NCBI GenBank assembly: GCA_003503995.1
Contig: DOCA01000143.1
Location: 1-9,986, forward strand
DNA from: Holosporales bacterium
GTDB taxonomy: Bacteria > Pseudomonadota > Alphaproteobacteria > Caedimonadales > UBA9215
DNA: 9,986 bases
Reading direction: 5' to 3'
Below, piece after piece: positions 1 to 5,744 of the stretch. The position numbers and the translations under genes were made by a program. Position 1 is the first letter of the stretch, and each line of letters starts with the position of its first letter. The notes under the pieces were generated by a model, which saw only the letters and a program-made list of their open reading frames with translations, was not told where the DNA came from and did no database searches.

Positions 1-104
1 TAACAAACAGGTATCCAGTAGAAAAGGCTCTTTTCTTCCTGTTCAAGCTTTTCCCGAACTTTTCTGCCAAAAGGTCTCAAAAGGGTGGTGAATTTATGAT
101 ACAT
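1..104 (-). CDS. comEC: ComEC/Rec2-like DNA uptake channel protein, N-terminal fragment
   Basis: Only the first 34 codons are in the window; the gene continues beyond position 1. The reading ends in a basic/acidic helix followed by a start of hydrophobic sequence (EKSLFYWIPV). This is close to the 'E..R..LWLPV' pattern that I know from the N-terminus of alphaproteobacterial ComEC just before its first membrane helix. ComEC is the inner-membrane channel that carries single-stranded DNA into the cell during natural transformation. Placement divergent from gltX followed by gltA supports the call, as that order is familiar in alphaproteobacteria. The start is uncertain: ATG at 104 is used here, but an in-frame ATG at 128 would add eight residues (MLQGKSLY), and neither has a good ribosome binding site. 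With so little sequence, another membrane protein cannot be excluded. Confidence 0.5.
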   Translation of the reverse strand, partial: MYHKFTTLLRPFGRKVREKLEQEEKSLFYWIPVC

Positions 105-105
105 A

Positions 106-111
106 TATAAT
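106..111 (+). promoter_or_regulatory. Candidate -10 box for gltX
   Basis: A perfect TATAAT lies 38 bases before the gltX ATG at 150, which would put the transcript start near 118. No convincing -35 hexamer is seen 16-18 bases upstream, so this rests on the -10 alone in an A/T-rich stretch. It sits within or beside the start of the divergent comEC-like gene. Confidence 0.3.
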
Positions 112-149
112 GATTTACCCTGCAACATTTTAACATATTGGCTTATATC

Positions 150-1553
150 ATGACCATTGTCACTCGTTTTGCACCATCTCCTACAGGTTTTCTTCATATC
201 GGCGGCGCTCGGACTGCTCTCTTTAACTGGCTGCTTGCCCGTCATCAGGGTGGCAAATTTCTATTACGCATTGAGGATACGGACCGCAAACGTTTTACCC
301 AAGAGGCTGTTGATGCCATTTTGGATAGTATGAAATGGTTGGGTCTCAACTGGGACGGTGATGTTGTTTATCAATTTGCGGGGGCGGCCCATCATAAAAA
401 GATGGCAGAAAAACTCTTAGCCGAAGGAAAAGCTTATCATTGTTACTGCTCTCCTGAAGAGCTAGACGAAATGCGAGAAAAAGCGCGGGCAGAAAAACGA
501 GCACCTGGATATGATGGTCGCTGGCGTGACCGTGATCCAAGTGAAGCTCCTGAAAGGGTAAAACCTGTTGTACGCCTTAAAACATCTCTTGAGGGGGGCA
601 CAACAATTTCAGATGATGTGCAGGGAGAAGTGACGGTGCAAAATGATCAGCTTGATGATTTAATCCTGCTCCGTGCCGATGGGACACCAACCTACATGCT
701 CTCTGTTGTTGTGGATGATCACGATATGGGCGTAACGCATATCATGAGAGGCGATGACCACCTCACAAACAGCTTTCGCCAAAAACAAATCTACGAAGCT
801 TTTGGGTGGACAATGCCAGAGCTCTGCCATGTTCCTCTTATTCATGGTGCTGATGGATCTAAACTGTCAAAGCGTCATGGCGCTCTTGGGGTTGAGGCTT
901 ATCAAGAGATGGGAATTTTGCCAGAAGCTTTGTGTAATTACTTGTTACGCTTAGGCTGGAGCCATGGAGACGATGAGATTATTTCACGTCAACAGGCAAC
1001 AGACTGGTTTACCACAAAAAACATTGGAAAATCTCCTGCACGTTTTGATATGGATAAGCTCCTCAATCTTAATGGCCATTATATACGGAATCATGATAGT
1101 CAAGGGTTGCTTGCCTTGATACAACCCTCTGTTGAGAAATTGCTAGGCCGTGATCTGCAAGATTTTGAGAAAGAGCGCCTTGTGAAAGGAATGAATGGCT
1201 TAAAAGAGCGTTCTAAGGATCTGAATGATTTGGCTCAGAGTGCATTGATTTATGCGGACATTATTCCTTACAAGTTTGATGAAAAGGCAAAGAACTTTGT
1301 CGGAGAGGAAGCAAAAGATATTTTAAAAGCTATGCATAAAGCTTTAAGTGATCTGACGTCTTGGGAAGATGATCTCGTTGAAGGAGAGCTTAGAAAACTA
1401 GCTGATTCCCTAGAGCTAAAATTTGGAAAAATCGCGCAACCTCTGCGCGCGTCTTTGACGGGCCGTACAGTTTCTCCAGGTATTTTTGAAATTATGTCAA
1501 CCTTGGGTCAGAAAGAAACGGTGGACCGGTTAAATTTTGTAATAAATTTATAG
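150..1553 (+). CDS. gltX: Glutamyl-tRNA synthetase
   Basis: Class I aminoacyl-tRNA synthetase, 467 residues, which charges tRNA with glutamate in the cytoplasm using ATP. The opening is the family signature VTRFAPSPTG, followed by the HIGH-type motif HIGG at residues 16-19. The KMSKS-type motif KLSKR is at 238-242. The RGDDHLTNSFRQ segment of the catalytic domain lies between them, and the helical anticodon-binding domain fills the C-terminal third. Length is normal for bacterial GluRS. I chose ATG at 150 because it places the enzyme's usual two to four residues before VTRFAPSPTG. A TTG at 138 would add four residues, and neither start has a clear Shine-Dalgarno sequence. In alphaproteobacteria this enzyme often also charges tRNA-Gln for the GatCAB pathway, but whether that holds here cannot be read from the sequence. 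gltA follows after 82 bases. Confidence 0.96.
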   Translation: MTIVTRFAPSPTGFLHIGGARTALFNWLLARHQGGKFLLRIEDTDRKRFTQEAVDAILDSMKWLGLNWDGDVVYQFAGAAHHKKMAEKLLAEGKAYHCYCSPEELDEMREKARAEKRAPGYDGRWRDRDPSEAPERVKPVVRLKTSLEGGTTISDDVQGEVTVQNDQLDDLILLRADGTPTYMLSVVVDDHDMGVTHIMRGDDHLTNSFRQKQIYEAFGWTMPELCHVPLIHGADGSKLSKRHGALGVEAYQEMGILPEALCNYLLRLGWSHGDDEIISRQQATDWFTTKNIGKSPARFDMDKLLNLNGHYIRNHDSQGLLALIQPSVEKLLGRDLQDFEKERLVKGMNGLKERSKDLNDLAQSALIYADIIPYKFDEKAKNFVGEEAKDILKAMHKALSDLTSWEDDLVEGELRKLADSLELKFGKIAQPLRASLTGRTVSPGIFEIMSTLGQKETVDRLNFVINL

Positions 1554-1582
1554 AAGCTCTTTTTTAGAATCTATATATGAGA

Positions 1583-1588
1583 TATACT
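1583..1588 (+). promoter_or_regulatory. Weak candidate -10 box for gltA
   Basis: TATACT lies 47 bases before the gltA ATG in a very A/T-rich gap after gltX. The sequence 17 bases upstream is a T-run without a true -35 match. An alternative pairing, TTGATA (1588-1593) with TATTTA (1611-1616) at 17-base spacing, would place the transcript start almost in the ribosome binding site. No clear terminator separates gltX from gltA, so read-through is equally possible. Confidence 0.22.
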
Positions 1589-1624
1589 TGATAATAGAGT
1601 ACTTTATTATTATTTATAAAAAAC

Positions 1625-1629
1625 AGGGA
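1625..1629 (+). promoter_or_regulatory. Shine-Dalgarno site deciding the gltA start
   Basis: AGGGA sits six bases before ATG 1636 and favours this start over the TTG 48 bases upstream, which has no such site. Confidence 0.6.
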
Positions 1630-1635
1630 AATAAA

Positions 1636-2949
1636 ATGGGAAATGCCGCAGAGCAAAGGGTTGACATTACAATGAGTGATCCGAAGACAGGAAAAAAAAC
1701 AATTGAACTTGATGTAATGGAAGCCTCTATGGGGCCTTCTGTTGTTGATGTAAGGCGTCTTTATGCAGACCATGGCATTTTTACTTATGATCCTGGATTT
1801 ACGTCTACGGCCAGTTGTGAGTCAAAGATTACTTATATTGATGGTGAACAAGGTATTCTGCTACATCGGGGTTATGATATTGGTGAGCTCGCCACAAAAA
1901 GTAGCTTTCTTGATGTCTGTTATTTGCTAATGGAAGGAGAGTTACCAAACCTCGAGCAACAGGCAGAATTTTGTGATGAAATTGTTCATCACACGATGCT
2001 CCATGAACAAATGTCTCATTTCTATCGTGGGTTTAGGCGGGATGCTCACCCTATGGCTATTATGGTTGCTGTGGTTGGTGCACTTTCTGCTTTTTACCAT
2101 GATAGCTTGGACATTAATGATCCAAATCAACGCCAACTGGCGTCTTATCGCTTAATTGCAAAAATGCCAACCATTGCCGCGATGGCTTATAAGTATTCTA
2201 TTGGCCAGCCCTTTGTTTATCCAAAAAACGAGCTTGGTTTTGCAGAGAATTTCCTTCATATGATGTTCTCGGTCCCTTCTGAGGACTATGTGGCAAACCC
2301 TATTATGTCGCGGGCTTTAGAACGCATCTTTATTCTTCATGCAGACCATGAGCAAAATGCTTCAACATCTACGGTGCGTTTAGCAAGCTCAAGCCAAGCT
2401 AATCCCTTTGCTTGTATTGCGGCTGGTATTGCGTCTTTGTGGGGACCAGCCCATGGCGGTGCCAATGAGGCTGTGTTAAGCATGCTCAAGGAAATTGGTA
2501 CAAAAGAACGCATTCCTGAATACCTTGCAAAAGCGCGTGATAAAAGCGATCCTTTCCGCCTTATGGGTTTTGGTCACCGTGTTTATAAGAACTTTGACCC
2601 CCGTGCGAGCGTTCTGAAAGAAAGCGCCCACGAGGTTTTGGGTGCTCTTGGTAAGACAACGCCGCTTCTTGAATTGGCCAAAGAGCTCGAGCGTATTGCG
2701 TTGGAAGATCCTTATTTCCGCGAGAGAAAACTCTTTCCTAATGTTGATTTTTATTCAGGAATTATCTTGCAAGCCATGGAGATACCTGTTTCTATGTTCA
2801 CAGTTCTTTTTGCTGTTGCGCGTACCGCTGGTTGGGTGGCACAATGGAAAGAAATGAGTAGCGACCCTGCTAATAAAATTGGGCGCCCGCGTCAATTATA
2901 TACAGGTGAAAAACCTAGAAAGTTTGTGGAAGTCAATGATCGAAAATAA
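1636..2949 (+). CDS. gltA: Citrate synthase (type II)
   Basis: Condenses oxaloacetate with acetyl-CoA to citrate, the entry step of the TCA cycle, in the cytoplasm. It is 437 residues, the usual size of Gram-negative hexameric citrate synthases. The catalytic triad is intact: His273 in WGPAHGGANEA, His314 in GFGHRVYKN, and Asp371 in NVDFYSGI. The substrate-binding segment HADHEQNASTSTVR precedes them. The start is ATG at 1636, because AGGGA at 1625-1629 lies six bases upstream and the protein then begins like its relatives. The frame stays open upstream to a TTG at 1588, but the 16 extra residues (MIIEYFIIIYKK...) are encoded by A/T-rich leader. The 68-residue ORF starts 40 bases after the stop, so the gene probably heads a gltA - small protein - methyltransferase unit. 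No damage is seen. Confidence 0.97.
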   Translation: MGNAAEQRVDITMSDPKTGKKTIELDVMEASMGPSVVDVRRLYADHGIFTYDPGFTSTASCESKITYIDGEQGILLHRGYDIGELATKSSFLDVCYLLMEGELPNLEQQAEFCDEIVHHTMLHEQMSHFYRGFRRDAHPMAIMVAVVGALSAFYHDSLDINDPNQRQLASYRLIAKMPTIAAMAYKYSIGQPFVYPKNELGFAENFLHMMFSVPSEDYVANPIMSRALERIFILHADHEQNASTSTVRLASSSQANPFACIAAGIASLWGPAHGGANEAVLSMLKEIGTKERIPEYLAKARDKSDPFRLMGFGHRVYKNFDPRASVLKESAHEVLGALGKTTPLLELAKELERIALEDPYFRERKLFPNVDFYSGIILQAMEIPVSMFTVLFAVARTAGWVAQWKEMSSDPANKIGRPRQLYTGEKPRKFVEVNDRK

Positions 2950-2989
2950 TAGCGTACAAATTATGATAGGGGATCAAGAGGAGACGGAT

Positions 2990-3196
2990 ATGTCCCGTAA
3001 AGACTCTGATAAAACATCGTCTCGCCGTCGTTATGGCCGCCCTAGCGCGGACTATTACGAGGTGGTTGAGCATGGGTTGAAAGCCCCTGCCAATGACAAC
3101 GGTGGCAGTCTTTCTTCCCTATCTTTAAAAACAAAGAATATTCTTAAGATTCTAATCCCCCTTGCTGCGGTGCTTGCTTTTCTGGCGTGGTATTAA
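2990..3196 (+). CDS. Small tail-anchored protein of unknown function (68 aa)
   Basis: I do not recognise this protein. The start at ATG 2990 is well supported by AGGAG at 2979-2983, six bases upstream. The N-terminal half is hydrophilic and basic (SSRRRYGRPSADYYE), then comes a Gly/Ser/Asn-rich linker (APANDNGGSLSSLSLK). The last 17 or so residues (ILKILIPLAAVLAFLAWY) form one membrane segment ending at the stop. This is the layout of a C-tail-anchored inner-membrane protein with its basic domain in the cytoplasm. It starts 40 bases after gltA and ends 28 bases before the ATG of the methyltransferase, so co-transcription is likely. The frame is open upstream across the gltA stop to 2879, but those codons lack start signals. 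Function is unknown. Confidence 0.7.
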   Translation: MSRKDSDKTSSRRRYGRPSADYYEVVEHGLKAPANDNGGSLSSLSLKTKNILKILIPLAAVLAFLAWY

Positions 3197-3212
3197 AATT
3201 TTTTATGTCATC

Positions 3213-3216
3213 GGAG
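3213..3216 (+). promoter_or_regulatory. Shine-Dalgarno site for the methyltransferase ATG
   Basis: GGAG lies eight bases before ATG 3225. It is the main argument for the shorter, cytoplasmic form; the upstream TTG and ATT candidates have no comparable site. Confidence 0.5.
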
Positions 3217-3224
3217 TATTCCTT

Positions 3225-4103
3225 ATGAGTGCCCTACTGACACATAATGTCGAAGCGAATTCAATGGAAAAAAATGTCCCTAAAAGAGAAAAGTCTTCCT
3301 ATCTTTTAGGGAAAGGGGAAAAAGGGGCTAAAGCCCTTGAATTACAGCAATCTATGATGTCTCAAGAATCTTGTACTTTGCTTGAAAGAGCTGGTTTAAA
3401 AGACGGCCAAGTTGTTTGGGATATCGGTTGTGGTAATGGCACGATGATACCATATTTAGCTAAAAAAGTAGGGCCGACAGGTCATGTCTATGCTGTTGAT
3501 GCCAGTGCTGAGCAATTGCAATTAGCGAAAGCACGTGCTGCTTCTGCAGGTTTATCTAATGTTACTTTTTTGCAACGTAGTGTGATGGAAATGGGAGATT
3601 TGCCTGCGGATTCATCTGCAGACATTGTTTATACGCGCCTTCTTTTTATGCACCTAAGTGATCCTAAAAAAGCTCTTAAGGCTATTTTAAAGATCTTAAA
3701 ACCTGGTGGGAGACTGACATGCGAGGAGTCAGTGTTTGGAGCAATTTCTACCTCACAGCCCATTCAAGGTATTAGCGATTATAGAGATTCTATGATTAAG
3801 TTAGGTCGTTTGCGTCAGCAAGATTATAATATTGGTGAAAAGATGGAGACTATATGTGGTGAGTCTGGTTTTATCAATGTGCAAGCAATGTCAAAAGAAT
3901 CTAAACTATCCGCGCAAGAAACATCTGAATTATGGAGATTGCGTATTGGAGAGACAGCTCAAAAGATCCTCAAAGCAGGATTGGCAACGCAAGAGCAAGT
4001 TGATCACTGGAAGGTAATGCATAAAGAAATCCCACTAGAAGATGAGAGTTTTTATAGCATTTCTGGGATGCTGTATTATATTCTCGCTCAAAAACCAGAG
4101 TGA
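3225..4103 (+). CDS. Class I SAM-dependent methyltransferase, start uncertain
   Basis: A Rossmann-fold methyltransferase of the broad type 11/25/31 group; the substrate is not identifiable. Numbered from ATG 3225 (292 residues), motif I is VWDIGCGNGT with Asp66. The acidic residue after strand 2, which binds the SAM ribose, is Asp92 (VYAVDAS). Motif II is SADIVYTR around Asp133, and LKPGGRL at 158-164 is the post-motif loop. The C-terminal third (about 170-292) looks like a helical substrate-binding cap. GGAG at 3213-3216 supports ATG 3225. However, the same frame is open upstream and reads IKIFYVIGVFLMSALL, then THNVEA before NS. This looks like a signal peptide with an AxA-like cleavage site. 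If translation begins at TTG 3174 or ATT 3192, the enzyme would be exported. It follows the 68-residue gene closely, probably in the same operon. Confidence 0.85.
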   Translation: MSALLTHNVEANSMEKNVPKREKSSYLLGKGEKGAKALELQQSMMSQESCTLLERAGLKDGQVVWDIGCGNGTMIPYLAKKVGPTGHVYAVDASAEQLQLAKARAASAGLSNVTFLQRSVMEMGDLPADSSADIVYTRLLFMHLSDPKKALKAILKILKPGGRLTCEESVFGAISTSQPIQGISDYRDSMIKLGRLRQQDYNIGEKMETICGESGFINVQAMSKESKLSAQETSELWRLRIGETAQKILKAGLATQEQVDHWKVMHKEIPLEDESFYSISGMLYYILAQKPE

Positions 4104-4279
4104 AGTTGCTTTCTATAAGTGTCGTCTTTCTGCTAGCTCTGTTTACTCACCCATCAAGTTGTAAGGGCTATCTATTTAATAGTTTTGTTTTTTTCGATTT
4201 AGTCGCGCTTAAACTTGCTATAGATAGTCTCCCCCATCCCCAAAGGTATCTACTCAAAACAGAAGTATCCGCTTGTTGA
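4100..4279 (+). CDS. Possible small exported protein overlapping the methyltransferase stop
   Basis: A 59-codon frame beginning with GTG at 4100 shares bases with the methyltransferase stop in a GTGA overlap, an arrangement typical of translational coupling. Its N-terminus (MKLLSISVVFLLALFTHPSS, followed by Cys) has the basic start, hydrophobic core and Cys of an exported protein or lipoprotein. The lipobox is poor, with Pro at -3. Against it, the last 112 bases run antisense to the end of the minus-strand hypothetical gene (4168-4800), and the tail (KLAIDSLPHPQRYLL) resembles nothing I know. It may be a truncated exported protein, or a chance frame. No separate Shine-Dalgarno sequence is evident. 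Confidence 0.25.
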   Translation: MKLLSISVVFLLALFTHPSSCKGYLFNSFVFFDLVALKLAIDSLPHPQRYLLKTEVSAC

Positions 4280-4800
4280 GCCATCTCTTTCAAGCCGGTA
4301 CATGTATCATAAATCCCTCGGGTTGCAAGAAGGGAATAAGTTGCAAAAAGAGCAACTTCTCCCCCAAATTCTGAAAAAGAAGACCCTAATATAATATGTG
4401 CATAGCTACTTGTTAAATAAATACAGGTCGCAAAACTGAGATCCATTAGGCCTTTATTTAAAACGGTGGAGTGTTCTCTTATTCTTTTATAGAGTTCTTT
4501 TATGTCCCAAAAGACTTCTTTGGCACCGTCAATAATAATAACGGTTCCGATGCCGTTAATGGTTTTAGGAGAAAGAAAATCAGAGTCATATCTGTGGCTT
4601 TTGGATGTTGAAATTCGTGGCGTATAATCGGATAGAGCTTGTAAGGCGCATCCTAGGGTGAATTCCGTTATACCACCCTGAAGGCCTCTTTTCAGTTCTT
4701 CGTCTGTTTTTTCGCTGAGATCGGGCACTAGGAGAGAGGCTTGAAGGGGCTATAATATGGTGAGAAAACCAATGAAAGTTAATAATGATTTTGTATTCAC
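4168..4800 (-). pseudogene. Hypothetical exported protein with amber codon in the signal peptide
   Basis: Reading from GTG at 4800, preceded by AAGGA (4808-4812) at seven bases, the frame gives MNTKSLLTFIGFLTIL, then TAG at 4750-4752, then PLQASLLVPDLSEK and on without interruption to the stop at 4168-4170 (211 codons in all). The segment before the amber is a textbook signal-peptide start, and LQA/S after it could be the cleavage site. The single TAG therefore interrupts an otherwise intact gene. The body (about 186 residues from GTG 4728) has two moderately hydrophobic stretches (INGIGTVIIIDGAKEVF; LMDLSFATCIYLTSSYAHII and what follows) and a basic C-terminus. I do not recognise the family. 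Restart at GTG 4728 would give a protein lacking its export signal, and no good ribosome binding site precedes it. TAG is an ordinary stop here (gltX and the helicase use it), so suppression is unlikely; a recent nonsense mutation or a sequencing error fits best. Confidence 0.6.
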
Positions 4801-4807
4801 AGCATGA

Positions 4808-4812
4808 TCCTT
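4808..4812 (-). promoter_or_regulatory. Shine-Dalgarno site for the interrupted exported protein
   Basis: On the minus strand AAGGA stands seven bases before GTG 4800. It supports that codon, rather than GTG 4728, as the original start. Confidence 0.45.
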
Positions 4813-4911
4813 ACTGTTTTATTTTTCCTTCATCGAGATAGCAGGCTTGGGCAATATTTGTCGATGGTGGTTTTTATAAAGTGGATTGAAATATGAACTT
4901 TTGCAAGAGAC

Positions 4912-4929
4912 GGAAAACTACTATTTTCC
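4912..4929. repeat. Short hairpin (6-bp stem)
   Basis: GGAAAA (4912-4917) and TTTTCC (4924-4929) form a perfect inverted repeat around a six-base loop. No U-tract follows on either strand, so it is not a convincing terminator. Confidence 0.3.
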
Positions 4930-5006
4930 ACTCAGAACAAGCAATCTTTTGGTATGACTAAATGCGGCGAGAGAGGGGAATGCAAGGAGGGACCCGACTT
5001 ATTCTT

Positions 5007-5123
5007 CTAAAGAATCATCATGAGAGTTGCAGAGAGCCCCATGGCAAAGTTAATCAAAAGATAAAATTCTATGTCGTGCTTTTGATTTAAAGCGGCAACG
5101 CTTATCTTTGACTGATTTTTCAT
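5007..5123 (-). CDS. 38-residue single-span membrane peptide
   Basis: ATG at 5123 on the minus strand opens a 38-codon frame reading MKNQSKISVAALNQKHDIEF, then YLLINFAMGLSATLMMIL, then TAG. The first 19 residues are polar and basic and the last 19 form a plausible single membrane helix ending at the stop. The initiation signals are strong: AAAAGGAGA on the minus strand (complement of 5131-5139) places GGAG eight bases before the ATG, and TATAAT (5158-5153) is at the right distance upstream. That combination is better than for most longer genes in this window. A 69-codon frame overlaps it on the same strand in another phase but has no such signals. The architecture recalls small subunits that stabilise respiratory or transport complexes, but no family match is recognised and no partner gene is adjacent. 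Confidence 0.5.
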   Translation of the reverse strand: MKNQSKISVAALNQKHDIEFYLLINFAMGLSATLMMIL

Positions 5124-5130
5124 GACAATA

Positions 5131-5139
5131 TCTCCTTTT
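5131..5139 (-). promoter_or_regulatory. Strong Shine-Dalgarno site for the 38-residue peptide
   Basis: AAAAGGAGA on the minus strand, with eight bases between GGAG and ATG 5123. It is the best ribosome binding site in the window and is the main reason to call the short frame rather than the longer overlapping one. Confidence 0.55.
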
Positions 5140-5152
5140 ATCTTCTTTTCTT

Positions 5153-5158
5153 ATTATA
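5153..5158 (-). promoter_or_regulatory. Candidate -10 box for the 38-residue peptide
   Basis: A perfect TATAAT on the minus strand lies 29 bases before the ATG, which predicts a leader of about 20 bases containing just the ribosome binding site. The -35 region (GATTTA at 17-base spacing) is poor. Confidence 0.35.
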
Positions 5159-5302
5159 TGATGACGTGAAAGGGTTAAATCAGTATGAAGAATTGCTAAA
5201 ATTGTAAACGATATCTTTATTTTTTTTGTGATGTTAAAGAGGTGTTTGAATAGAGCCACTATAGCTAACCCTTTTTGCGCTTACACTTTGTTACTGCGCT
5301 TC

Positions 5303-5322
5303 GTGCCTATAAGAATAGGCGT
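5303..5322. repeat. Small hairpin in a GC-richer patch
   Basis: GCCTAT (5305-5310) and ATAGGC (5315-5320) pair around AAGA. Two further G-U pairs would extend the stem to 5303-5322 if transcribed on the plus strand. It lies in a patch (about 5295-5340) visibly richer in G and C than its surroundings and followed by GGCGCC. It may be part of a dispersed intergenic repeat, but no second copy is in this window. Confidence 0.3.
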
Positions 5323-5377
5323 TGTCGCTGGCGCCTCGTGTACACACAAAACTAATCAACTATAGAATTCAAAAAAA

Positions 5378-5521
5378 GTGCCTCAACTTATTCTTGGTGG
5401 GCATGGTATTGGGCGGATAGACGGTAACGTTAGAATAAGTTGCGATTATTATCGTGTAAGCCAAAGTGGAGTGGCGCTCTCTCCGACAGTTAGCATTGGT
5501 TATATATATGAGGCTAAATAG
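5378..5521 (+). pseudogene. Possible C-terminal remnant of a lost protein
   Basis: A 47-codon frame from GTG 5378 to TAG 5519-5521, with an in-frame stop at 5363-5365 just upstream. It has a protein-like composition with alternating polar and hydrophobic residues near its end (GVALSPTVSIGYIYEAK), as in a terminal beta-strand of an outer-membrane or surface protein. There is no ribosome binding site, so it could be the tail of a decayed gene. It could equally be chance; I recognise no family. Confidence 0.2.
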
Positions 5522-5669
5522 AGAATTACATTACTACTGCACAGGCATCTGATTATGATCTCTTCGAAACCCTAATGGGGCCTTGGTTTACGTCCTCATC
5601 TTTTTGTGGTCGAAATGTGACAGATATAATAAAAACTTAGTAAAACAGGGGGTAAACATTGGAAAAGGC

Positions 5670-5702
5670 TTGACAATGGGCCTTAATGCCCTCAAATATA
5701 AT
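5670..5702 (+). promoter_or_regulatory. Promoter-like segment before the helicase, with long spacer and dyad
   Basis: A perfect TTGACA (5670-5675) and a perfect TATAAT (5697-5702) are separated by 21 bases, well over the usual 16-18. The spacer holds a dyad, GGGC (5678-5681) and GCCC (5688-5691). Over-long spacers with a dyad are the hallmark of promoters untwisted by MerR-family activators, although those are usually 19-20 bases. No regulator gene is nearby. The start of the helicase TTG codon is 42 bases after the -10 box. Confidence 0.4.
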
Positions 5703-5744
5703 TTATGAAAAGACGTTAAGTCAAATAAAATAAAAGATTATCAT

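Larger units (their letters stand above)
4801..5744. other. Long accessory intergenic stretch, largely non-coding
   Basis: Between the interrupted exported protein and the helicase there is no long gene on either strand. What I can support inside it is a 38-residue minus-strand peptide gene (5007-5123) with its promoter, two small hairpins (4912-4929 and 5303-5322), a weak 47-codon plus-strand frame (5378-5521), and a promoter-like segment before the helicase. The rest is A/T-rich with stops in all frames. A second open stretch at 5518-5640 (reading ...ASDYDLFETLMGPWFTSS... and ending at TAG 5638-5640) lies in a different frame from the 5378 one. Together they may be the remains of a lost gene, but I cannot identify it. 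Confidence 0.5.

Noticed and set aside
138..149. TTG start of gltX four codons upstream
   Set aside because: GluRS proteins begin just before VTRFAPSPTG, and ATG 150 provides this; the TTG has no ribosome binding site.
2879..2989. Upstream extension of the 68-residue protein overlapping gltA
   Set aside because: It would overlap the end of gltA by about 70 bases without initiation signals, whereas AGGAG precedes ATG 2990.
4750..4752. TAG as a recoded sense codon
   Set aside because: TAG ends gltX, the helicase, the 38-residue peptide and the hypothetical gene itself, and no suppressor tRNA is seen, so a plain nonsense codon is simpler.
5050..5259. 69-codon minus-strand frame starting MALFKHLFN
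   Set aside because: It overlaps the 38-residue peptide in another phase, lacks a ribosome binding site, and its C-terminal half (rich in K and R, two Cys) is the shifted reading of that gene.
5281..5340. tRNA or other structured RNA gene in the GC-richer patch
   Set aside because: Only one short hairpin forms; there is no T-loop consensus, acceptor pairing or cloverleaf.
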